A stretch of 14,784 nucleotides of DNA from Collybiopsis luxurians FD-317 M1. Lineage: Eukaryota > Basidiomycota > Agaricomycetes > Agaricales > Omphalotaceae. Within the stretch, counting starts at the first letter, position 1. Every line of letters begins with the position of its first letter. The stretch spans positions 5,997-20,780 of the forward strand of contig KN834824.1 in the NCBI GenBank assembly GCA_000827265.1, given 5' to 3'. The notes beneath the pieces are model-generated. The model had not been told where the DNA came from and did not search any database. It worked only from the letters and a program-made list of their open reading frames with translations. Of this stretch, positions 1 to 8,660 are shown one piece after another. A program made the position numbers and the translations under genes.

Positions 1-55
1 ACGAGATTGAATAGATAGTTTCGTCGATTTAGTCTCCTGAGAATGGATCAAGGTG

Positions 56-107
56 CTTTAAGAAGTATTAGACTTTACAAAATGAAACTACGACCGAACG
101 TACTCAC
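56..107 (-). other. intron 3 of the ABC transporter gene
   Basis: It is 52 bp, starts GTGAGT, ends TTAAAG, and has CTAAT 13 bases before the acceptor. Removal joins NLKAVYFR to HLDPFSG, which matches the usual sequence before the first transmembrane domain. Confidence 0.7.
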
Positions 108-284
108 TCTAAAATAAACTGCTTTAAGATTCTGTATGGAATCATCATCTGCAAGGGGTGACAGTCGGTCATACGGGAGATGTGAAACACGATAGGCCTC
201 AAAGACAACTGGATCGAGGAAGAAGAAAAATCCCAATGAGAATATAGACGCTGTATGTTCCGGATTCGGTATGGGCATTGGATG

Positions 285-336
285 CTGTACAGACTTCGTA
301 TTAGAAATAATACTGAATGAAAAGGTAAAAACGCAC
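285..336 (-). other. intron 2 of the ABC transporter gene
   Basis: It is 52 bp, starts GTGCGT, ends TACAG, and has a CTAAT branch-like site. Removal joins EYIPVDPK to HPMPIPNPEH in frame, which reads as a natural family linker. Confidence 0.72.
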
Positions 337-603
337 TTTGGGATCGACAGGAATGTATTCTTGAGGCATGGCTGCAGGGATAACGATTGCCGTCACGGTC
401 AAGATGGCAACTTCAGTCCACAATATCCACCCTTTACAAAGATCTGGAGGAGTTTCCGAGAAGGTAGCCAAAGGGAAGACGTTGCGGTATCCGTAAACAA
501 GCCATGTTACGAGTAAAACTATGCTGGAATGCCGCGTGAGGGCTGCACGCCAACAAGAAGACGTTATCGTTAAAGATATGATCGCAATAATTATCGCGTA
601 AGT

Positions 604-653
604 CTATGAAAAAGTTAGCTATAAACTGCGCGAAAAAGAGCAAAAATACTGAC
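604..653 (-). other. intron 1 of the ABC transporter gene
   Basis: It is 50 bp, starts GTCAGT, ends CATAG, and has a CTAAC branch-like site (AGCTAAC) 16 bases before the acceptor. Removing it joins HILLFTY to TYAIIIAIISL in frame as one continuous membrane helix. Confidence 0.65.
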
Positions 654-1160
654 ATAGGTGAATAGCAGAATATGAGTGCTATTAAGCTCCCCCGACGTGC
701 TGCTCTTCATGTACACAGTGGACGTGTGAAGCTGGCAGATTAGTGAGCACAAGAAGTGCCAGGCATCCTATGAATTGTAAAGGCTGGAGAAATACTCGCG
801 CTTTCGAGGTGGTAGTAGCGGTCAAAACTGGTTCGGCATTGTCGGAATTGGCCAGGCGCCATTTTCGGACTAATCGGTCCGAAGACAGTTGAGCGCAGAG
901 AATTGCCAGAGAAAGAAGAGCTGCGCATCCAGGTATTGCTACCTGGACATGTTGGAGAGCGATGGACATGGTTAGGAACAAACCGCTCTCCGCTAGCTCC
1001 TCCGAATCACCTTTAACATATCGGAAAAATCGAAATGACTCGGCTCATGGTGCATGATGGTGATAACTCCAATACAATGGATGACTTCCCGCAGGCACAA
1101 ATTGTCGAAAATCTTGCAATTAAATGCTCGGGTAGTGCTCCGAGGGGCATAGAACATTAA

Positions 1161-1260
1161 CAGTCACCCCTGCAGTCACCGTTACTGCGGGTTACTGCAG
1201 GTCACTGTGGGTTCACTGCAGGTGACTGAACAGTGACTGTTTAGTGGTATGGGTCACTGT
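1161..1260 (+). repeat. Left terminal repeat block (GTCACTGCAGG units)
   Basis: The block has at least six imperfect units of the type (A)GTCACYGCAGG, G(T/G)TACTGCGGG or CAGTGACTG, in both orientations. Its outer 20 bases pair with the right end of the same element. Confidence 0.7.
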
Positions 1261-1425
1261 GAAGTCAATGAATGGCATTGGCATCTGTTATAAAGTTTAT
1301 TGATGCTTCAAGACTAGTATGTGAATGGTTGCGCTGCAAACAAGATCAGAAGCCAAGCCATCACATAAATCAACTATCAGTATTCTGATGCAACATTTTT
1401 CATTCTAACCACCATCATGAGCATC

Positions 1426-1693
1426 TGTTCTTCTACTTACTCTACTCTATATATCCTACTCTTGTATTGCTTTTAATGTACTGTAGTATTGTATTTTATT
1501 ATATAGCTGTAATGGTATATTGCCACCTATTACTTCAGTTTTACTAGTCAGTTATCATATATTAAGTACAGTTTATTATACTAATGTAAGCTCTGTATTG
1601 ACTTAACATACTTGAGTACAGTATATTTGTGTACTACAAAACCTATACACATGTACATAGTATATATACAATTGGTTATAATATTACTGTGCA
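1426..1693 (+). repeat. Dispersed AT-rich core repeat, copy A
   Basis: This 268 bp is clearly homologous to 2598-2851 in the same orientation. Shared anchors include TGTTCTTCTACTTA, TACTGTAGTATTGTATTTTA, TTATACTAATGTAA, AAGTACAGTATAT and TATATACAAT. It forms the interior of the TTAA-flanked element. Copy A has about 11 extra bases near 1588 relative to copy B. Confidence 0.85.
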
Positions 1694-1751
1694 GGCATCT
1701 ATATGTATGCCGACCATAAACAGAGGTGATCACAAGGTAACTGTATTTTGA

Positions 1752-1824
1752 CTGAGTCACTACTGGGTTGCTGCTGGTCACTGCAGGGGTGACTGTTAGG
1801 GTCACTGCAAGAGGTGACAGTTAA
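1752..1824 (-). repeat. Right terminal repeat block (GTCACTGCAGG units)
   Basis: This is the inverted partner of the left block. GGTCACTGCAGGGGTGACTG at about 1777-1796 is close to the reverse complement of the left terminus, and GAGGTGACAG ends the element before TTAA. Confidence 0.68.
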
Positions 1825-1826
1825 TG

Positions 1827-2385
1827 CTAATGGCCCTGCTCTGAGTGCTGAAATCTGAAATTTGAGAGGTGTCATAAACTTTAAATCTATGAAGGGGTCA
1901 GGGCCCATTCATAGATGTGTTTTCAGCTTTCAATGACATCTCCTAGCCCATTTTTGGGTACTCTGGTGACATTTCCACATGCATTGACTCAAGCCAAGTA
2001 GGCCCCAGCAAAATGAGATCAACAAAATCAGGCAAGTGCAATACTTCACTTCAGCATTGGTGGGAACAATAAGTTGAATAACATCCAATTTCCAATAAGT
2101 GCCGGATTGTTTATTTGAACCTTTAATAGCTATGGGAAGTCATCCAATGGAAAGGTCAAGGTTGGCATTCATACAATCACAATTGGCCCTGACTGTCACC
2201 AGCTATTTACTCCTTACCTGTACCACCAAATGAGCAAACTGCTTGACTTTGTTTTCAGGTTTACCTCTTATGAGGAGATGGGGGCATGACTGGCCACAAG
2301 TCATGATCTGCTACAATCACATTGCCAGCCTCATCAGGAAAAAGTCTCTAATGCCCTGGCCACCATGGGCCAACATTGATCATAC
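1827..2385. other. CpG-depleted stretch without a recognised gene
   Basis: No coding sequence or inverted termini are evident. From 1801 to 2940 I count one CG dinucleotide (in GCCGGA near 2102), while CA and TG are abundant. This is what ancient methylated repeat sequence looks like. Confidence 0.55.
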
Positions 2386-2399
2386 TTAAGATCCCACTG

Positions 2400-2560
2400 G
2401 CTGACCAGAGTACCTAGGATACTCTGGCACTGCAGGCTCCTCCAAGGGGCCAAGGAACACCCCCCTAATCCTGTGGAGCCTGAGGATCCCTGAGGAACTC
2501 TGAGGTTGCCCTGAAGATCCCTCAGGATCCCTGGGGATCTTTGAGGTGTCCTGAGGCTTC
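2400..2560 (+). repeat. Degenerate CCTGAGGATCC-type repeat block (left)
   Basis: The block is a run of variants of CCTGAGGATCCCTGAGGAACT, GAAGATCCCTCAGGATCC and CTGGGGATCTTTGAGG. It lies just upstream of core repeat copy B, in the place that the CAGTGACC-type repeats take beside copy A. Confidence 0.6.
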
Positions 2561-2597
2561 AACATATAAATGTGAAATAACAAAATATACTCTCATT

Positions 2598-2851
2598 TGT
2601 TCTTCTACTTATTCTACTCTATATTGTACTATATATCTTACTCTTGTACTGCTTCTTATATACTGTAGTATTGTATTTTATTATATACTTGAAATGGTAC
2701 ATTATCATCTATTACTTCAGTTATAATACTTTAAGTACAGTCTATTATACTAATGTAAACTTAACATGCTCAAGTACAGTATATCTGTGTAGTACAAAGC
2801 CTATACATATGTACATGGTATATATACAATAGGATATAATATCATTGTGCA
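2598..2851 (+). repeat. Dispersed AT-rich core repeat, copy B
   Basis: This 254 bp is the second copy of the 1426-1693 core, in direct orientation, with scattered substitutions and small indels. It is flanked by a different repeat vocabulary (CCTGAGG-type) from copy A. Open frames across it are not shared with copy A, so it is unlikely to be coding. Confidence 0.85.
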
Positions 2852-3054
2852 TGTTTTGACCATGGGCAAATTTTTTTTGATTGTAGACAGGTCACAGTGG
2901 GCTCATCATGTGATTTATAAAAAAGTGCAAACCTTTGCAAAATTCCAACTAAATAAATGTTCCGACTGTGTATTTACATAAAAATAATCCACAACTATGT
3001 ATTTGCAATGTGATTTTGAATGATTTGTAGCATTTACAACATTACTGCTTTGGC

Positions 3055-3215
3055 AATCCTCAGTAAGCCCCAGGAAGCCCCAAGGAACCCTCAGAGACCC
3101 TGAGGCCATCTTCAAACTTCTTCCAGGAAGCCTAGGAATTGGCCCAAAACCTGGGATGCCTAAACAACCTAAGCAGCCTAGAGTGCCTTTGACAATCTCC
3201 TGGGTGTCCTCAGAC
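3055..3215 (+). repeat. Degenerate CCCCAGGAAGCCC / CCTGAGG repeat block (right)
   Basis: The block contains CCTCAGTAAGCCCCAGGAAG, CCCTCAGAGACCCTGAGG, CCAGGAAGCCTAGGAATT and GGGTGTCCTCAGAC. The complementary strand reads openly for 127 codons, giving a repetitive Gly/Leu/Pro-rich peptide, which I take to be a by-product of the repeat. With 2400-2560 it probably bounds one degenerate non-autonomous element of about 0.8 kb. Exact ends and target duplications were not found. Confidence 0.5.
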
Positions 3216-3849
3216 TTCTTATATTTGCCTGGGAAAAAGGTGTTTTTTCTGATGCTACATATTATCAAAGCAAGAACATATTGTATCAGCCTACCCAAAT
3301 GAATGCTTCTGCAAAGGCAGTGTGGCCCTTACTAGCTGACTGTTGGGCTGGATCAAGTTTGACCTTCCCATGAAAAGGTCACCTCATTGTTGCCATTCAG
3401 GACACTCATAAGAGACAAGTATCAATCCTTAATCAGTCCAAATGTAAAGTGTATATCTTACTAACACACTATCCATTGTCAATGCCATATATCATCAGCC
3501 TGCTTACAGGAGACTGGTATCTTGTGTCCACTGCCCAAGACCTAACATAGACAGGTTTTAATATTGTCTGTAGGTACAGGCTAAACAAGCGATGGTAAGA
3601 TAGTAAGCTTAGGGTAAGAAATGGCCAGGATGGTCTTATATACAGTATATCAAGTCATGATTGACTATGGGATGGTACTAATCATAGGATGGGGAGCCGT
3701 TACACCAATAAACCAGACCAAGGATCCATTCTGAACTCACTGAGAGGTTATAAAATGACAGGTTTAAAGTGGGCAAATGGAACTTCAGAACATTTACAAC
3801 CAAATGTGTAGCAAAAACATGCAGGACCAAATGCAATTTGAGTGTGTGC
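3216..3849. other. Stretch without a recognised gene
   Basis: I see no coding sequence, termini or RNA gene. CG is rare, as in the neighbouring elements. Confidence 0.5.
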
Positions 3850-3962
3850 AAAGTAACTTTTCAAGTAACTTTTTTTCCTGTGCTTGACAGCTTAACTTGC
3901 TGAGTCTCGGCAAAATGGACTTCTCATTAAAACTTTGTTCCGGCACATTGAATGTTTAACTC
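3850..3962 (+). repeat. Left terminal inverted repeat of the 2.7 kb element
   Basis: It starts CAAAGTAACTTTTCAAGTAA and continues through CTTGACAGCTTAACTTGC and ACTTCTCATTAAAACTT. Its reverse complement aligns with 6416-6505. Confidence 0.72.
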
Positions 3963-4413
3963 ACTATTAAAACTTCTTAGTTGAGCATATTGTTGAATAA
4001 TAACATTCTACAAGTGCCATAAGTGAGTTAAATGCTTCCTGCTGCTGAAACTGCTGTTCAATCCATGGTCTCAAGTTTAATCACCTGAACTGGAATGCAC
4101 AGAACCTAAGACATAAAGGCTCAATGAGTATTGTAAATTCCGGGGTCTATTCAAACATATACTTTAATATATGCACATCAATTCACTGTTTTGAGGCTAT
4201 TTACATACAAGTGTGCCAAAAGCACATGAGAAGTACAAATAATTAAAACTGCAAATAAATACATAATCCTGAATGTAAATAAAGTCCATAGGTGACAGCA
4301 AGCCTTCATCCAAGTACCTACAAATATGAGTAGAAGGAAAAAAAAAGGAAAACAAAGATAAAATTTCTGTTTTATAAACTACTTATTATGAGGCTGTTTG
4401 CCTTTACCCTTTC

Positions 4414-5430
4414 CTACACCTTTTTGTTGATTTTATTCTCTCCCTTGAATTCATGACTATCGGAAATGCCTGCTGCTTCTAGAATTTCTTCAACATCATC
4501 ATTTATCTGATCTGTCCTCTTTCTCTGATGCATTAGAATGGAAATTAAGTTGGATTTGCCATCTGAATCCTTCTCTAGCAAATGCTTCCCCAGGGCTAGA
4601 CCAGAGCCATTATACTTGCTTGTATGTGTAGGATTCAAGTGTAGAGATTAAAGATGAGATAGAGTTGGAGATGACTCCTGGTCTATATCCATTTTCATAT
4701 TTTTTGTCTTCACTGGGGCATCTGGCAGTAAAACTGGTGTAATCTTGGTTGGAGGTGTAAATGAGGCTATATTATCTCTTCCAGCTAGGGTGAATACATT
4801 TATTTCTCCCTGGACTCCAAGCATATGGTAACCCATCTGCACAGTGTGCAGTTACAACTTGAGCACCATTCTTAAAGAGTTCCATATCTCTGAGAGACTT
4901 GACATGCATTGAGCTGGGTAAAGCAGTGATACTATCAAAAATGGTGTAAACAGGAGCATGTATTGTGTGGTTCCTGAGATACACTTTTCAGTAACTAAGA
5001 AGCTGTTGCAGAACATCTACGAAACATGCAAAACCATAGCTCCAAGCCTCCATCAAAGAAGTGTGAGTTATTATCCAATATGTATGATACTGCACATGCA
5101 TGAAATATGTTACAGTATTCCAGGACAGTGAGGTATTGTCCATACAGGTCCTTGTACTTAAGAGTCTTGGTTTGGGGTTGGACTAGTAGTTCACAAGTAG
5201 AGCACTTCAGATCACCTGAACATTTCCTCTTCTCAGCAATGGAACCTTTGCAAGTTGCGCTACCAGTCAAAACCCAAACCCATTTGCTCTGCTTGAAGGT
5301 TTTCTCATGTTGATCTCCTTTCTGCAATTCCCAGTGCTGATCACCATTTGACCAGTCCAGAGAATTATTATTTATGGCTAAAAAAATTGTGTAAACATCC
5401 CCATACTCCAATAAACTGAAAGGTTCTACT
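4414..5430 (-). pseudogene. Degenerate fungal cysteine-rich gene carried by the 2.7 kb element
   Basis: Reading right to left, about 138 codons from 5411 begin EYGDVYTIFLAINNNSLDW and continue ...HEKTFKQSKWVWVL and CKGSIAEKRKCSGDL, with KCSTC just after. The C-x9-C-x5-C-x2-C spacing is the Zn-chelating style of the GCM/WRKY-like zinc fingers seen in some fungal transposon proteins. The frame then becomes unreliable: CPGIL with HISCMC appears in one alternative frame and MEAWSYGFACFVDVLQQLL in another, before KVYLRNHTIHAPVYTIFDS around 4984-4930. Downstream pieces (4842-4648, 4638-4414) include an acidic, Lys-rich end (QINDDVEEILEAAG). At least three frame changes or stops break it. Lying inside long TIRs, it is probably the element's own or a captured gene. 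I do not recognise a catalytic domain. Confidence 0.45.
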
Positions 5431-6415
5431 TGCTTCTGTCACCCTCCATGGTTACACCTTCAGCTAGGGCCCGAGAATGAAATGGATGAGAAGAGCTTGA
5501 TATTTGGGAGGGCATATACCTATGCACTACACATTTTAGGGTACTGTAGATGTTTTTATAGGGGTCTTGTATTTAATACAAGCTGTATATATATAAATAA
5601 AAAATACTTATGATACAGTGATAAATCTGGTGTGTAGCAGTGGAAGCAGAACAAGTGAGGTGAGTGCCAGACTGGCAAAACACTATTCTCACAAAGACTG
5701 GTTGTGGTATCAGCAGGGAGCTACACAGATCTGCAAACAACTCAGTTGCTGTATGCTATATGGCTCAGACATCTGAAGGCAAGGAACAAGCTCTACTTCA
5801 GTGTCCTGAAGCAAAGCCTCAGGTGCATCAAAATGGACAACAAAATTTGCAAATATTTAATATGAAGCCTGATACAAATTGAGAAAGCATTCAATAAGGA
5901 TAAAAACAGGTAAAATGTACCATAGGCCATGAATCCTAAGCTGTTCAAAATGCTGCCAATGCACAGCACACACTAAAGGGTAGGCAGAGGAAGTGGATAA
6001 TCAGACATGGGGACTTTGGTATGTCAGAGGCAGGGAGACAAATCTATATTACAGAGGACAATTTTCAGAGTATTTTACAGGATATCTTAGTTTTGAAATG
6101 ATCACAGTCGAGGTAAGGAATTGCAACAAAATGAAATTGCACAGCACAAACTTGAAATACAAATGTAGCGACATTGTATACAGATATGTCATTTTTATGT
6201 ACAGTGACAAACAACATCATACAAAAGAAGTTACAAAAGAGAACTAGGTGGTAAGGTCAGTGTATTTTATGTTTTTGACTCAGAGTATTTGGATATAGAT
6301 AAGACAACTTAGACTCATTGAGTCAGCAATATTCCTGGTAATGTAGGACATTGAACTCACTCATAATCTAGTTGAGGCCCCTAGATATAACCTTCAATGG
6401 TGACAAATAAATCAT
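5431..6415. other. Interior of the 2.7 kb element without a recognised gene
   Basis: Two short open stretches on the plus strand (5664-5882 and 5993-6247) have no recognisable motif. Nothing shows them to be coding. A TATATATATAAATAAA-like AT run occurs at about 5585-5602. Confidence 0.4.
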
Positions 6416-6575
6416 CAAATGTGTTGAAAACAACTTTTAATGAGAAGTGCATTGTGCCGACATTCGGTAAGTTAGCTGTCAAGCGCGGGGAAAAAAAGTT
6501 ACTTTCACGACAAAGTAACTTAAGTAACTTGAGTAACTTAAAGTTAGTGGACTTTGAAATATTAAAGTTACTTTA
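6416..6575 (-). repeat. Right terminal inverted repeat and AAGTAACTT array
   Basis: It contains TTTTAATGAGAAGTGCATTG, AAGTTAGCTGTCAAGCGC and GGGGAAAAAAAGTTACTT. A tandem run follows: AAAGTAACTTAAGTAACTT, then GAGTAACTTAAAGTTA, and a last AAAGTTACTTTA near 6564-6575. Each AAGTTACTT/AAGTAACTT unit is a near-palindrome, so the tip could bind a dimeric protein repeatedly. Confidence 0.7.
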
Positions 6576-6963
6576 TTAACACCCATGCGATTCTTGTTGG
6601 GATTGGTCTATGCGAAGTTTAGTCAGATGATAATATCATTCTGTTAGGTGGAGCATTAACGGTTCAGGTCAAATGACCTTGTCAGTTTCCTGCGTCTGTT
6701 AGGTGTACTGGGAATAGGGTGTGCCTTTCAGGTTCAGAGCATGTCATCTGGCTCTTCAATCACTGCGGGGAAATGCATTTATGCGCTGTGTGTAGGACTT
6801 GCATCAATCGCGATTATTTATGAATTGCCTTTGTCTTTCCCTCCGTCCTTCCCCTACCATGTACTCTCTAATGGCCCACTTCCTTACCTACGTCCTCCCT
6901 TAATCCAGCTGAATGCCCACAATCTTGCTCTTGGACAAGGTTCAGTCCTCATCTAGTTGTTCT

Positions 6964-7179
6964 TCATTGAATAGGACCCACCCCCAGGTTGACAGCACTA
7001 AGTTTTTCAAGGTCACTCTCTTCAAAACTCCTGTGTGACATGTCCTGGTCTTGCTGTAACCTTTTATTCATTATCGCAACCCATTTAATTTTAATTTCAA
7101 TTTCTGGTGTTCCTGGCACTCTTGTGTTGACCATCCTGTCTTTTTTTATGAGCCAGATAACCCTGCCCAACTCTGACAT
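6964..7179 (-). pseudogene. Unrecognised coding-like fragment
   Basis: The minus strand encodes about 71 residues with a protein-like composition: TPEIEIKIKWVAIMNKRLQQ followed by DQDMSHRSFEESDLEKLSAVN and a stop. The KWVxxMNxRLQQD pattern is faintly like short helical segments in fungal retroelement proteins, but I cannot name a family. No start, introns or extension were found, so it is at best an isolated relic. Confidence 0.28.
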
Positions 7180-7219
7180 TAGAGCTAACTCAAAAGGTTT
7201 CCAATTATTTGGGTTGTAA

Positions 7220-8150
7220 CCGTGCAGAGCATGGAAATAAAAATCCTATTCTGTGCTTATCTGCTTATTGGTGTAACTTTGTGAAAACATTGTCCATTAG
7301 TACATGCTCGCTTCTGGGCCGAATGTACACTGTATGCTATGATCATGCGAAGCGCTAAGGAAAAATTAATACAGTAAGTATGAGCTGAAGAAGTCCCATG
7401 GTAATGACATCATGGAGAAGTTATTGTGCTAGAGTCTTCTCTTTTTAGATTTAGCGGGGCTTCTACCCAGCTAAATGGTGGGATAGCCAGCAGGACCAAG
7501 TGCAATACCGGCTAATGCTTAGCAAAAATCTCCTCGTGTAGAATGTGAATCTCCTTCACGATATCATACTTAGTATTCCCCAAGCAGTAGAAGCTTATCT
7601 GCAATGTAAAGCTGCAGAAGGGAGTCAGGTAGAGGGCCAATGATCGTTACCTAGTTTTTCCCTGCAGTGAATTAGAAAATACAGTCATTTGCATAAAGTT
7701 TTGCAGTTTCAATTTTCTCTATGCTTGTTTAGTTGTATTTACTGTAAATCTCGGGGCCCAGGCCCACCCAACCATACAGAACCACTGTCCGACGATGTCA
7801 CCCGTGGGTCAATCACTATTGGAATTAACAGTTTGTTCTTTCTTTAGGCACTGGCTCTATTTCCGGCTCTTGGGTAAAGCATATCATAATCTCAAATACA
7901 AATAAAACAACAAAAAACTCAGAACTGCAAAACTTAATGCAAACAGCTGTAAGTTCTCGGCACCAATAAATAGTTTTCTCCAATTTAGTGTAGATCAAAA
8001 CTTAATTCTCATTTTATGATCCTTCCGGATCAGCCTGGGACTTTTGACATTGACATGTGATGTGATGCCCCAAGCACTGAATACATGTGCGAGTGTGGGC
8101 CGCCGCAATGAATCGTGTGGCATTATACAAGCCCAGAAGGACATAATCTC
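7220..8150. other. Stretch without a recognised gene
   Basis: Neither strand holds a long open frame, RNA gene or terminal repeat that I can support. Confidence 0.5.
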
Positions 8151-8154
8151 AAAC

Positions 8155-8660
8155 TCACATACAGATTGTGATGGAAGTTAGTCCAGACCTACAAGAAACA
8201 ATATCCACATCATGAGCAGAGTTTGCCTCAAATAATAGGACTCCATTGTCCTGCATACCATTGTGAACAAACACTCTTCCATGTGCATCAAATACTCTTG
8301 AGATAAAATGAGCAAGCCAGCATGGCTCTACCATTTGTTCTACCAGCTCAACTCCAATGCTATGAGTGAATATGAAGAAAGAGGTAGGGTGCTTAAGTAA
8401 AGCAAAAGCTGATTGACAAATTATAGATGACAAATTAAGGGGATGATGCATAGCAGGTGAGTAAAGGTCACAGTAGTGTCATGTTTCCACGGACCATACT
8501 GGGGCAAAAACATAAGCATTTGTCACATGTGTGACAAAAACATCGCCCATAAGAACAAGAACCTCCATTTCATTCTGGCCTTGTAATGTAGGACACATGT
8601 CATGAATGACACAGCCAGGCTCATGAACAGATATCTTTCTCCGACCCTCATCTCGTGCGT
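8155..8660 (-). pseudogene. Unrecognised coding-like remnant (two blocks)
   Basis: The upstream block (about 8660-8479) reads RRKISVHEPGCVIHDMCPTL, then GQNEMEVLVLMGDVFVTHVT and NAYVFAPVW, to a TGA at 8481-8479. The downstream block (8451-8155, 98 codons) holds FFIFTHSIGVELVEQMVEP, HFISRVFDAHGRVFVHNGMQ and LLFEANSAHDVDIVSC. Both look protein-like, with alternating hydrophobic and polar residues, and could be exons of one gene separated by an intron or by decay. I do not recognise the family. It lies head to head with the NLR remnant, and the two overlap slightly or share a short upstream region near 8655-8703. Confidence 0.38.

Larger units (their letters stand above)
1..969 (-). pseudogene. 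ABC transporter, ABCC/MRP-like, N-terminal part (partial, frame-broken)
   Basis: This is the N-terminal membrane region of a large fungal ABC exporter; the ATPase domains would lie beyond the left edge. I place the start at ATG 969-967, giving MSIALQHVQVAIPG and a hydrophobic segment. Further membrane-like segments follow (LQFIGCLALLVL; HILLFTY joined to TYAIIIAIISL; SIVLLVTWLVYGY; VAILTVTAIVIPAA). Then come YIPVDPK, FFFFLDPVVFEAYRVSHLPY and SPLADDDSIQNL, which resemble the linker before the first transmembrane domain of fungal ABCC proteins. Three introns of 50-52 bp (653-604, 336-285, 107-56) splice these parts together. Two breaks are visible. Near 745 the frame must skip one base to move from LVLT to the frame that reads into HILLFTY. 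After HLDPFSGD a TAA at 31-29 ends the frame, while a neighbouring frame continues LNRRNYLFNL to the edge. It is therefore probably a pseudogene, unless these are assembly errors. The family call is from motif memory. Confidence 0.62.
1157..1824. mobile_element. Non-autonomous TIR element (MITE-like), TTAA-flanked
   Basis: The left end (from 1161) reads CAGTCACCCCTGCAGTCACC. The right end, reverse complemented from 1820, reads CTGTCACCTCTTGCAGTGACC, so these are imperfect terminal inverted repeats. A second inverted CAGTCACCCCTGCAGTGACC unit lies at about 1777-1796. TTAA stands at both outer edges (1157-1160 and 1821-1824), as expected for a piggyBac-type target duplication, although other classes are not excluded. 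Both ends are stacked variants of GTCACTGCAGG; the 450 bp interior is AT-rich and has no credible gene. It sits about 190 bp upstream of the ABC transporter start codon. It is too short to encode a transposase, so any movement would need one supplied in trans. Confidence 0.66.
3850..6575. mobile_element. 2.7 kb DNA-transposon-like element with long TIRs
   Basis: The left end (3850-3962) and right end (about 6416-6505) are long inverted repeats. The reverse complement of the left and the forward right share TTTTAATGAGAAGT, CATT(T/G)TGCCGA, AGCTGTCAAGC and GGAAAAAAAGTTACTT, in the same order and at near-equal spacing. Outside this are AAGTAACTT-type short repeats: two on the left (3850-3870) and several on the right (to about 6575). 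Inside lies the broken minus-strand gene at 4414-5430. I cannot assign a superfamily. No target-site duplication was resolved, and the left outer array seems shorter than the right, so the left tip may be truncated. Confidence 0.66.

Noticed and set aside
1161..1260. Clustered GTCACTGCAGG repeats considered as a CRISPR-like array
   Set aside because: The units are irregular and in both orientations without uniform spacers, and they pair with an inverted block at 1752-1824, so they are transposon termini.
2541..2832. Overlapping Tyr/Ile-rich open frames in core repeat copy B
   Set aside because: They fall in an AT-rich repeat; the homologous copy A does not keep the frames open, so they are not coding.
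2915..3298. 127-codon minus-strand open frame, Gly/Leu/Pro-rich
   Set aside because: It reads through a degenerate CCCCAGGAAG/CCTGAGG repeat block; its repetitive composition comes from the repeat and no domain is visible.
6741..6956. 71-codon plus-strand frame with a hydrophobic start
   Set aside because: No recognised motif, splice context or neighbour supports it; the Pro/Ser/Leu-rich tail is typical of chance frames.
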